This document shows positions 23,598 through 31,600 of a stretch of DNA of 31,834 nucleotides, piece by piece (position 1 is the stretch's first letter; the number at the start of each line of letters is the position of its first letter). Made by a program: the position numbers and the translations under genes. Below the pieces are notes generated by a model. It did not search any database. It saw nothing but the letters and a program-made list of their open reading frames with translations, and was not told where the DNA came from. The stretch comes from a bacterium (GTDB taxonomy: Bacteria > Vulcanimicrobiota > Xenobia > Xenobiales > Xenobiaceae). The stretch spans positions 1-31,834 of the forward strand of contig JALHDH010000045.1 of the NCBI GenBank assembly GCA_022839105.1, given 5' to 3'.

Positions 23598-24847
23598 TCA
23601 GACCTTGGCCAGCACCTTGTCCAGGCCGGCCGCCGTGGCCAGGGCCTGGGCGCGGTCCGTGCGCTCCCAGGTGAAGTCGCGGTCGGAGCGCCCGAAGTGG
23701 CCATAGGCCGCCGTCTTGCGGTAGATGGGACGGCGCAGATCCAGATCGCGGATGATGGCTCCGGGGCGCAGGTCGAAGACCTCGTTGATGGCCCTCTCGA
23801 TGTCCGCCACGGGGACCTTCTCGGTTCCGAAGGTTTCGACCAGCACCGAGAGCGGCCGGGCCACGCCGATGGCGTAGGCCAGTTGCAGCTCGCAGCGATC
23901 GGCAAGACCCGCGGCCACCACGTTCTTGGCCACCCAGCGGGCGGCGTACGCGGCCGAGCGGTCCACCTTGGTGCAGTCCTTGCCCGAGAAGGCGCCGCCG
24001 CCGTGCCGGCCCATCCCGCCATAGGTGTCGACGATGATCTTGCGGCCCGGCCGGTGTCGCCCATGGGGCCGCCGATCACGAAGCGGCCGGTGGGGTTGAC
24101 GTAGATCTCGGCTTTGGCGTAGCTCAGGCCTTCGAGATCGAAGACCGGCTTGATCACGTGCTCGATCAGGTCGGGGCGGAGCTGGACCTCGATGTCGACG
24201 CCCTCGGCATGCTGGGTGGAGATCAGGATCTTCTCGACAGAGACGGGCTTGTCGTCCACGTAGCGGACCGAAACCTGGGTCTTGCCATCCGGGCGCAGGT
24301 AGCCCAGCACCTCGGACCTGCGCACGGCGGTCAGGCGTTCGGCCAGGCGGTGGGCCAGGTAGATCGGCATGGGCATCAACTGGCTGGTGTCCCGGCAGGC
24401 GTAGCCGAACATCATGCCCTGGTCGCCCGCGCCCACCAGGTCCAGGGGATCCTTGCCCTGGCCGCGCTGGACTTCGAAGCTTTCGTCCACGCCCATGGCG
24501 ATGTCGGTGCTCTGCTCGTGGATGGCGCTCATGACCCCGCAGGTGTGGGCGTCAAAGCCGTATTTGGCGCGATCGTAGCCGATCTCGGTGATCACCTCGC
24601 GGACGATCTTCTGGACATCCACGTAGGCCCGGGTGCGGACTTCGCCGCCCACGACAACCATGCCGGTGGTGATGAAGGTCTCGCAGGCCACGCGAGCGTT
24701 CTCGACGCTGCCGTGGGCATCAGGACCCATCTCGATTTCGCGGGCCATGATGGCATCCAGCACGGCATCCGAGATCTGGTCGCAGATCTTGTCGGGATGG
24801 CCTTCGGTGACGGATTCGGAAGTAAAAAGATACTCGCGCTTGGACAT
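23598..24847 (-). CDS. metK: S-adenosylmethionine synthase, reading frame interrupted near 24046
   Basis: MetK makes S-adenosylmethionine from methionine and ATP. The first frame (24847 to about 24050) shows LFTSESVTEGHPDKICDQIS, AIHEQSTDIAMGV, GAGDQGMMFGYA and ends FVIGGPMGDTG. The second frame (about 24049 to 23598) continues GRKIIVDTYGG, HGGGAFSGKDCTKVDRSAAY and ends DLDLRRPIYRKTAAYGHFGR ... LAKV. All conserved motifs are present and the two frames meet exactly. Between GDTG and GRKII the family has two residues (LT), but here only two bases remain, as if 4 nt were lost. The ATG at 24847 has a strong AAGGAGGAG. Both halves show no decay, so a sequencing/assembly error or a very recent mutation is likelier than an old pseudogene. 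The gene is controlled by the SAM-I riboswitch upstream. Confidence 0.93.
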
Positions 24848-24899
24848 CTCTCCTCCTTCTGGGCTCCTCCGGGGGAGCCGCTTCACGGGGGGCATACAA

Positions 24900-24930
24900 G
24901 AACCCCCGCCTGGTGCAAGACTGGGGGTTC
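24900..24930 (-). terminator. Expression-platform hairpin of the metK riboswitch
   Basis: On the minus strand GAACCCCC (24930-24923) pairs with GGGGGTTC (24907-24900) around a 15-nt loop, followed by TTGTAT. It lies between the SAM-I aptamer and the metK start, where the terminator of an S-box leader belongs. A further hairpin CGCGCTT/AAGCGCG (24935-24961) lies between aptamer and terminator, and GGCTCC/GGAGCC (24862-24879) lies just before the ribosome-binding site. Control could therefore also act on translation. Confidence 0.5.
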
Positions 24931-24973
24931 ACCTCGCGCTTGCCCGGGTCTCCGAAGCGCGCGACGCTCTTCC

Positions 24974-25106
24974 CTCATCTTCCAGGCACTCGTTCGGCCT
25001 GCCGAGATGTGGCACCGTGCGCGTCTTTCCGCGTCGGTTGCCGGGGCGTCCCAGGGCTCGGTCCCTCGACCCACTGCAGGCGGACCCCCGCCTGCCTCTC
25101 GATGAG
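24974..25106 (-). promoter_or_regulatory. SAM-I (S-box) riboswitch upstream of metK
   Basis: Read on the minus strand from 25106, the leader contains the S-box core in order. P1 strand CTCATC and J1/2 GAGAG are followed by GAGGGA (25067-25062), GCCC, CGGCAACC, GGTGCCA, and P4 CAGGC-loop-GCCTG. GGAAGATGAG closes the aptamer, with GATGAG pairing back to CTCATC to close P1. These are the invariant elements of the SAM-I family, which binds S-adenosylmethionine and turns off metK and methionine genes. An extra 8-bp stem-loop (25095-25076) is inserted between J1/2 and P2. The aptamer begins about 8 nt after the -10 box, near the predicted transcription start. Confidence 0.92.
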
Positions 25107-25113
25107 CAACCAG

Positions 25114-25119
25114 AATATA
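25114..25119 (-). promoter_or_regulatory. -10 box of the metK riboswitch transcript
   Basis: TATATT at 25119-25114 on the minus strand, in the context GGTGATATATT shared with the promoter at 20586, lies 8 nt before the first base of the riboswitch P1 stem. No good -35 hexamer is seen 16-18 nt upstream. A 15-nt palindrome occupies that region instead. Confidence 0.5.
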
Positions 25120-25125
25120 TCACCT

Positions 25126-25140
25126 CCCCTGGCCCAGGGG
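25126..25140. promoter_or_regulatory. Palindrome CCCCTGG-C-CCAGGGG in the metK/histidine kinase divergent promoter region
   Basis: A perfect 7+1+7 palindrome is centred at 25133, just upstream of the metK -10 box and overlapping where its -35 would be. It could be an operator for metK or a protein-binding site shared with the divergent kinase gene. G+C-rich palindromes also arise by chance here. Confidence 0.35.
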
Positions 25141-25224
25141 AAGGGTCTTGTGGAGGTTCCTGGAGAACCCCCATGGCGCGGTGCGTCGCGGGGCCTTGGG
25201 GGAACCTTCCCGCATCCGCGCGGG

Positions 25225-25253
25225 TTGTCCGGGCAGGTTGGAAGCCCTAGAAT
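25225..25253 (+). promoter_or_regulatory. Candidate promoter of the hybrid histidine kinase gene
   Basis: TTGTCC (25225-25230) and TAGAAT (25248-25253) are separated by 17 nt, 60 bp before the chosen ATG at 25313. Each box matches the housekeeping consensus at four or five of six positions. Confidence 0.5.
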
Positions 25254-25312
25254 GGCACTCGGGGAAGGGCCAGGCATCGCGGAACCGATCGACCAGGGAG
25301 GCGACCACGAGC

Positions 25313-27772
25313 ATGGTCTTGTCCGCTGAAGAGAGACGCCGGATCCACCGGCGTCTGTCCCAGAGCCTGGCGGCTGGCCAGGACTGGTTGATGGAGCGGG
25401 TTCTGGGTTATGCCCGCGAGCGGGACTTCACGCGCTACACCTCGACCCTGGAGGAGGCCTGGCGCCTCTCGATTTCGGGCATCTCCTCCTCCCTGCAGAG
25501 GGCGCTTGAGCAGCGCGACGGGCCCATCGAGTTCGGTCCGGACGAGGACTTCAAGTCCGCTCCCGAGGCCGCCTTCGGGGTGCAGGAGGCCCGGCGCCAT
25601 CGGGCCCGGGGGGTTCCCCTGGGGATGTTCGGGGGGCTGCTGGTCTACTACCGGCAGGCCTACTTCGACCTGCTCGACCTCCAGGAGGCCCCCGAGGAGG
25701 AGCGTTCCTACGCCCGACTTCTGGTGATGCGCTTCTTCGACCTCTTCCAACTGGCCTACAATGCCGAGTGGTCTGAGCATCCCGCCAGCGAGCTGCTCTC
25801 GGAGCTCCAGCAGAACAACCGGCGGATGACCAACGAGAAGAACCGCTTCCTGACGATCTTCGAGAACCTGGCCAATCCGGTCCTGGTGATCGAGGCCGAC
25901 GGGATGGTGGAGTTGTGCAACCAGGCTTCGGCCGGGATGCTGCTGGCCCCCGAGGCCTGGCCGGATGCCTACTACTTCGCCGAGGAACGCCCGCGTCTGG
26001 AGGCCCCTGAGTGGCTTCGCGAGGGCCTGGCCGTCCTGGAGGGCTCGGGGCAGGACCAGCACACCTTCGAGCAGGTCATCAAGACCCCGCAGGCCCGCCG
26101 GGTCTACCAGGTCCGCCTGCAGCGCAGCCGGGATCTCAGCCGGCGCTTCACCGGCACGGTGGCCGTATGCACCGACATCACCGAGCGCCGCCAGGCCCAG
26201 GAGGCTCTCGATGAGCAGAATCGCCAGTTTGCCCTGCTCTTCGAGCGGATGCCGACAGCCATGGCGGTGCACCAGATTCTGACCGATACCGAGGGGCACC
26301 CGGTGGACTATCGGTTCCTGTCGGTGAACCCGGCTTTCGAGGCCATGACGGGGCTGAACGGCGCCGAGATCCAGGGGCGGACCCTTCTGGAGATCCTGCC
26401 CCAGACCGAGCCCCATTGGATCCAGACCTACGGGGAGGTGGCCCTGACCGGCAACCAGGTCCATTTCGAGAGCTACTCGCAGAGCCTGGACCATTGGTAT
26501 GATGTGCTGGCCTACAGCCCCGCTCCAGGAGTCTTCGTCACCCTCTTCCAGGATGTCACCGAGAGGCGGAGGGCCGAAGAGGAGCGCCAGCGTTTCCAGG
26601 CCCAACTTCAGCACACCCAGAAGCTGGAGAGCCTGGGTGTCCTGGCCGGGGGCATCGCCCACGACTTCAACAACCTCCTGGTGGCGATCATGGGCAACGC
26701 GGATCTGGCCTTGCTGGATCTGCCCGAGTCCGCTCCCGCCCGACAGAGCGTAGAGGGGGTGCAGACCGCAGCGCGGCGGGCCTCGGAGCTGTGTCGCCAG
26801 TTGCTGGCCTATTCCGGGAAGGGTCGCTTCGTGGTCGAACCTTTGGACGTCTCGCGCATGGTGGCCGAGATGTCCCAGCTCCTGCACGTCTTCATCTCCA
26901 AGAAGGCCCTCCTGCGCTTCGATCTGGCTTCCTCCCTGCCGTGCATCGAGGGGGACGCCTCCCAGTTGCGCCAGGTCATCATGAACCTCCTGACCAACGC
27001 CTCGGAGGCCATCGGGGATCGGGAGGGCTCGATCCTGGTGCGTACCGGGGTCCTGGAGTGCCATCCGGAGGATCTCCGGGAGATCTTCGGGGCTGAAGAT
27101 CTCCCGGGCGGGCGGTATGTGTTCCTGGAGATCGGGGACAACGGGTGCGGGATGGACGCCGAGACCTGTTCCCGCATCTTCGACCCCTTCTTCACCACCA
27201 AGTTTGCCGGTCGGGGCCTGGGCCTGGCGGCCGTCCAGGGGATCGTGCGCGGACATCGGGGGGCCATCAAGGTCTACAGCGAGCCCCAGGACGGCACGAG
27301 CTTCAAACTGCTCTTCCCGGCCTGTGGGGACCCGGAACCCCCCCGATCGCATCCGGCCTCGACCCCCTCGGAATGGAAGGCTCAGGCCCGGGTCTTGTTG
27401 GTGGATGACGACGAGTCGGTCCTGGGAGTGGGCCGACGCCTGCTGGAGAGGCTGGGCCTGGAGGTGCAGACCGCCGGAGATGGCCTGGAGGCCCTGGAAG
27501 CGCTTGCTGCCGACTCGGCCTTCGACGTGGTGGTCCTGGACATGACCATGCCGCGCATGTCGGGCGAGGAGGCCTTCCGCGAGATCCGTCGGCGTCACCC
27601 CGGTCTGACCGTTCTCATGTGCAGCGGCTACAACGAACAGGAGGCCATCTCGGGCCTGGTCGGCCGAGGTCTGGCAGGCTTCGTCCAGAAGCCCTACACA
27701 CTTGAAGCTTTGCGCGCTGGCATCCAGAGGGCCCTGGAGCGCTCGGCCCGGAGGCGGAGCGCCGGGGTCTGA
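25313..27772 (+). CDS. Hybrid sensor histidine kinase with two PAS domains and C-terminal receiver
   Basis: 819 residues, no membrane segments, so a cytosolic sensor. Residues 1-160 form a helical input domain resembling the RsbR N-terminal type (RHRARGVPLGMFGGLLVYYR, 95-114). PAS 1 (175-295) ends in CTDITERR and PAS 2 (303-418) ends in FQDVTERR. The dimerisation/phosphoacceptor helix reads LGVLAGGIAHDFNNLL with His450. The ATPase domain has N-box NLLTNASEAI (Asn562), G1 GDNGCGM (608-614), F-box FDPFFTTK and G2 GRGLGLAAV. The receiver (690-808) has Asp698-700, phosphoacceptor Asp743 and Lys793. This is the layout of orphan hybrid kinases that pass the phosphate to a separate Hpt or regulator, and none is adjacent. 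The ATG at 25313 is preceded by GGGAGG at 11 nt; the frame upstream has no plausible start site. Confidence 0.92.
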   Translation: MVLSAEERRRIHRRLSQSLAAGQDWLMERVLGYARERDFTRYTSTLEEAWRLSISGISSSLQRALEQRDGPIEFGPDEDFKSAPEAAFGVQEARRHRARGVPLGMFGGLLVYYRQAYFDLLDLQEAPEEERSYARLLVMRFFDLFQLAYNAEWSEHPASELLSELQQNNRRMTNEKNRFLTIFENLANPVLVIEADGMVELCNQASAGMLLAPEAWPDAYYFAEERPRLEAPEWLREGLAVLEGSGQDQHTFEQVIKTPQARRVYQVRLQRSRDLSRRFTGTVAVCTDITERRQAQEALDEQNRQFALLFERMPTAMAVHQILTDTEGHPVDYRFLSVNPAFEAMTGLNGAEIQGRTLLEILPQTEPHWIQTYGEVALTGNQVHFESYSQSLDHWYDVLAYSPAPGVFVTLFQDVTERRRAEEERQRFQAQLQHTQKLESLGVLAGGIAHDFNNLLVAIMGNADLALLDLPESAPARQSVEGVQTAARRASELCRQLLAYSGKGRFVVEPLDVSRMVAEMSQLLHVFISKKALLRFDLASSLPCIEGDASQLRQVIMNLLTNASEAIGDREGSILVRTGVLECHPEDLREIFGAEDLPGGRYVFLEIGDNGCGMDAETCSRIFDPFFTTKFAGRGLGLAAVQGIVRGHRGAIKVYSEPQDGTSFKLLFPACGDPEPPRSHPASTPSEWKAQARVLLVDDDESVLGVGRRLLERLGLEVQTAGDGLEALEALAADSAFDVVVLDMTMPRMSGEEAFREIRRRHPGLTVLMCSGYNEQEAISGLVGRGLAGFVQKPYTLEALRAGIQRALERSARRRSAGV

Positions 27773-27872
27773 CCACGATTAGAATGCCCTGAAGCTGGGT
27801 AGTAGGGGGAGGAAATGAAATCCAGCCCCCGCCGTCCTCTGCGGGGTGAACCGAAAAGGAGTCCATCCACCG

Positions 27873-28364
27873 ATGTTGATCAAGGAAAAGCTGCTGGAGC
27901 CCCTCAACAAGCAGATCGCCATGGAGTTCTTCGCCGAGACCCAGTACATCGCGATTGCCGTGTACTTCGACACCGAGGGCCTTTCCGGGCTGGCGTCCTT
28001 CTTCTATCGCCAGGCCGAGGAAGAGCGCGAGCACGCCATGAAGTTCGTGCACTACATGATCGAGGCCGGGGCCACCCCGGTGATTCCGGGCCTGCCCACG
28101 CCCAAGAACGGATTCGCCAGCGCCACCGAAGCCGTCGAGCTGGCCCTGCACCACGAGATGAAGGTCACCGAGTCGATCAACAACCTGGTCGATCTGGCCA
28201 TCGAGAACAAGGACCACGCCACCGACACCTTCCTGCGCTGGTTCGTCACCGAGCAGGTCGAGGAGGTCGACTCCATGACCAGCCTCCTGCAGGTGATCCG
28301 GCACGCCGGTCCGCACCTGATGTGGGTGGAGAACTACGTGCGCCAACTGGCCGCCAGGGCCTGA
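27873..28364 (+). CDS. Ferritin (non-heme iron storage protein)
   Basis: 163 residues. Four-helix ferritin with ferroxidase ligands visible: Glu18 (NKQIAMEFFAETQYIA), Glu51 and His54 (EEEREHAMKF), Glu in HHEMKVTESINNL, and the C-terminal EQVEEVDSM pair. It resembles bacterial FtnA rather than bacterioferritin, since no heme Met is recognised. It oxidises and stores iron in 24-subunit shells (family knowledge). The ATG at 27873 follows AAAGGAG at 11-nt spacing. A TAGAAT box at 27780 could be the -10 of its own promoter, leaving a leader of about 85 nt. It is followed by a strong terminator hairpin. Confidence 0.93.
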   Translation: MLIKEKLLEPLNKQIAMEFFAETQYIAIAVYFDTEGLSGLASFFYRQAEEEREHAMKFVHYMIEAGATPVIPGLPTPKNGFASATEAVELALHHEMKVTESINNLVDLAIENKDHATDTFLRWFVTEQVEEVDSMTSLLQVIRHAGPHLMWVENYVRQLAARA

Positions 28365-28378
28365 AGCCTGGCGCGTCT

Positions 28379-28416
28379 CCCGGGGCTGCGAGCCCTCAGA
28401 GGCTCACAGCCCCGGG
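28379..28416 (+). terminator. Terminator hairpin after the ferritin gene
   Basis: CCCGGGGCTG (28379-28388) pairs with CAGCCCCGGG (28407-28416), extended inward by GAGCC (28390-28394) with GGCTC (28401-28405) after one mismatch. The 15-bp stem starts 15 nt beyond the ferritin stop. A U-tract is lacking. Confidence 0.7.
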
Positions 28417-28446
28417 AACTCGGAGCGATCCGGAATGGAGGTCCCC

Positions 28447-28536
28447 ATGGAATCGTTCCTGATCTTCGCAGGGATGTTCGCTCTGTGGTTCGTCCTGGTC
28501 CGCTGGGCCTTGCCCGCCATGGGAGTGGGCACCTGA
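28447..28536 (+). CDS. Small single-pass membrane protein; TGA at 28534 is a candidate selenocysteine codon
   Basis: As conventionally read it is 29 residues: a Met-Glu-Ser start, one hydrophobic helix (FLIFAGMFALWFVLV), then RWALPAMGVGT. GGAGG lies 5 nt before the ATG at 28447, one of the better ribosome-binding sites in this region. The frame continues after TGA for 33 more codons to a second TGA at 28636-28638: MSQACGVESRRQ then a Pro/Glu-rich tail. In that extension 27 of 33 third positions but only 18 of 33 second positions are G/C, the coding pattern of this genome. A hairpin of bacterial SECIS type follows the TGA. If it is read through, the product is a 63-residue membrane protein with Sec-x4-Cys just outside the helix. 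Function unknown. Confidence 0.6.
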   Translation: MESFLIFAGMFALWFVLVRWALPAMGVGT

Positions 28537-28538
28537 AT

Positions 28539-28575
28539 GTCCCAGGCTTGCGGCGTCGAGTCTCGGCGCCAGGAC
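28539..28575 (+). promoter_or_regulatory. Candidate bacterial SECIS hairpin after the TGA at 28534
   Basis: GGCGTCGA (28552-28559) and TCGGCGCC (28563-28570) form an 8-bp stem with one G-U pair and a three-base apical loop GUC. An outer GTCC/GGAC pair (28539-28542, 28572-28575) extends it. The loop begins 23 nt after the TGA with G first, inside the spacing and loop rule described for bacterial SECIS elements. Hairpins of this size are common at this G+C content, so it supports the idea but does not prove it. Confidence 0.4.
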
Positions 28576-28689
28576 CCGAAGACCCCCCCTCCCGTCGAGG
28601 AGGAACCGGAATCCCAGCCTCTCCCCCCCGTGCCCTGAGGGGCTCGGGCCGGGCAGGATTCCTCTTTCGGCGGTGCAAGAACCGGTCTG

Positions 28690-31600
28690 ATGCTGGACCG
28701 GATCCTGTCCGTCTTCTCCAAGCCCGATGATCGCGAACTCGAGGACGCCGGGTGTCTGTGGCGTCTTTCTGAAGTGGAACTGGCCTGCATGGAGGACCCC
28801 AGGGTGGCGGGTCCTCTCTGGGAGTCCGGCCAGGCCCTGGACGGAACCTGGCAGGTCCTGTCCCGGGAGCCCGGTCGGATCGGTCCAAGCTATCTCCTGC
28901 GCCATCTGGCCTGGGGAGTGGAATTCCGAGCCCGCTCGCCCCTGCCGGCCTATATGGCCGAACCCCGGGCCCGGGCGGCTCTTGTCGAGAGGGCGCGCCA
29001 GCACGCCGTGGTCGGCGTCCACCCGAACCTGGTCGCCACCCTGGGGGTCTGGACCTTCGAGGACGTGCCCCGCATCCTGACCGAGGTTCCCCGGGGGCAG
29101 ACCCTCCGCGAGTTGATCCCGTCAGGAGGGATCGAGGACCTGACCCGGATGCTGGACCTCGCGATCCAGTTGTGCCGCGGGTTGGACTTCGTCCATCAAT
29201 TCAACCTGGCCCATCTGGATCTGTGCGCCGAGGTGTGCCGTGTCGACCGCGCGGGGACCCTGCGTTTGGACCAGTTCTTCCCCGCCCGCCCCTGGGGCGA
29301 CCTCAAGAACCTGGATTCGCGCATCCTGAAGGACCGGGCCATTCCGGAGGAGGTCCGACTGGACCTGGCCGGTCCCGTCCCGGGGAGTCCCCTGGGCCTG
29401 GCTCCCGAGAACTGGGCCCGGAAGGCTCCGCCCAATCGCCAGGCCAACCTGTACTCGCTCGGGGTGATCCTCTTTCAACTGGCCACCGGGCGCCCCCCCT
29501 TCCTGCCCTTCAAGCGCCACGCAAAGTCCCCGCTGGCCTCGTTGAAGGCCCGGGTCCTCGTCGAAGATCCGCCCGACGCGCGCGCCTTCCGCCCGGAAAT
29601 CCCTGAGGCCCTGGCCCGGCTCCTGGACCGCTGCCTGCGCCGCGAGCCGGCCGGGCGTCCCGAGTCGGCGGCAGAGGTGGCCGAGAGCCTGGAGGAGGTT
29701 TTCGCTTCGCTGGCCGGGAGGCGCTCGCCCCAGCCCCGCTTCGAGGCTGGGCGTTTCGCCGCCGAGAACCGCAACAACGCGGCTCTTCTGGCCCTGGATC
29801 GAGGGCGCGACGCCGAGGCCCGGGAGCGTCTCGAGGATGCCCTGCGGGATGGTCCGGAACTGCCCGAGGCCCGGGTCAATCAGGCGCTTCTAGGCTGGAT
29901 CCACGGCGAGACGGGCGTTCCCGAGGCCCTGGAAGTCATCCGCCAGGCCACCGGGGAGCTGCCCGCAGCGCGTCGGGCCGAGGCCTGGCTCCTGCTTGCC
30001 GGGGGCGAGGAGAAGGAGGCGGACGAGCTGCTCGAGCGGCTGGAGGCGGAAGAACGCTCGGGCTGGCTGCAGAACCTGCGGGGAATCCTCCTCCTGCAGG
30101 ATGGCAGCGCCCGCCAGGCCCTGACCGCCTTCGAGCGGGCCGTGGCCGGAGAGCCGGCTCGCTGGGAGTTCCACCACAATCTGGCCATCTGCCTGAGCCG
30201 CACCGGCGAGAAGGAGTCGGCCCTTCCGCACCTGGAGAGGGCCTTGGCCCTGGGGTCCCATTCCGTGGCCCGGGTGGCCATGGCCGTGATCCTGGCGGCC
30301 CTGGGCCGCGCGCTCGAGGCCCGCCCCCACCTCGAGGCCGCCCTCGAGCGGGATCCGGATTCGGCCTGGGTGCGCTACGCGCTGGGGGCCTACCACGCCT
30401 CCATGGGGCTTCGGATTCCCGGCTTCGATGCCGCCTCAACCGATCTGGAGGCCGCCCAGCTCCACCTGGAGGCCGCGGTCTCCAGGGCCGCCGGTTTCTT
30501 CCGGGCTCGCGAAGCCCTGGCCGAGTGTCTCCGGAGGCGCGGCCTGGAGGTGGACCTGCCCGATCTGTGGTCGGGTTCCGCCACGGCCCCTGAGCTTCGC
30601 GAACTGGCCTCGCTGTGGACGGTGCGCCTGGTGCGCATGCTTTCGGGACATGACGAGGCCATCAACACCCTGACGATGTCCTATGATGGGCGCTATATCG
30701 TCTCGGCCGGACACGACGACAGCATCCTGGTTTGGGATCCCCTCAAGGGCGAGATCCGTTCCAGGTTGCGCGGGCACGCAGGTCCGGTCCGCTCGGTCTC
30801 GGTCTCGGCCGATGGAGGCACCCTGGCCTCGGCTTCCGACGATGGGACGGCCCGGCTCTGGGCCCTGCCTTCAGGGCCCACCCTGCACGTCCTGAAGGGG
30901 CATGAGGGGCCCGTGACCGCCGTGGCCCTCTCTCCGGCCGGAGGAGTCCTCCTGACCGGAGGCGACGACCGCACCGTGCGCGTCTGGGAAGCCCGCACCG
31001 GTGATCTCCGCCACGTCCTGCATGGCCATCAGAGCCGGGTCAGCGCGGTGGTCGTGTCCTTTGACGGCGAGATCGGGGTTTCGGCTGGGGTGGATCGCTC
31101 GATCCGGGTCTGGGAACTGGTGACCGGAGGGGTCCTGGCCGAATTCGAGGATCTGGGCGAAGAGCTCTATGGGCTGGCGCTGAGTGCGGACTCGCGCCAT
31201 CTCCTGACCGGTGGAGCGGCCCGGGTCCTGCGTCTGTGGGATCTGGAGACCGGCGAGTGCCTGCGGGCCCTGGAGGGGCACACCAACGAGATCCGTGCGG
31301 TCTCCTTGTCGCCGGACGGGCGCTTCGCCTTGTCTGGAGGCTGGGATCAGACGGTCCGACTGTGGAACGTCGCCACCGGCGAGTGCATCCGCACCCTTTC
31401 CGCCCACTCCCATCAGGTCACCGCCGTACACGCCTGTGCGGACGGACGTTTCGGGCTTTCGGGCAGCCTGGACCGTTCGCTGCGCTGGTGGGAGTGGAAG
31501 GAGGAGCTCCTGCCCCTGGCCCCGGGACGCCCTCCCTTGATGATCGCCGGAGCCGACCGGGTCTATCGCCAGGAGGCCGCCAGCCTCTTGGCCCAGGACA

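Noticed and set aside
25247..27598. 783-codon open frame on the - strand opposite the histidine kinase
   Set aside because: Shadow of the kinase gene, without motifs. The + frame carries every kinase and receiver motif.
28485..28730. 81-codon + ORF overlapping the small membrane gene
   Set aside because: No ribosome-binding site and Arg/Pro/Gly-rich translation. It is in a different frame from the well-placed 28447 ORF and its extension.
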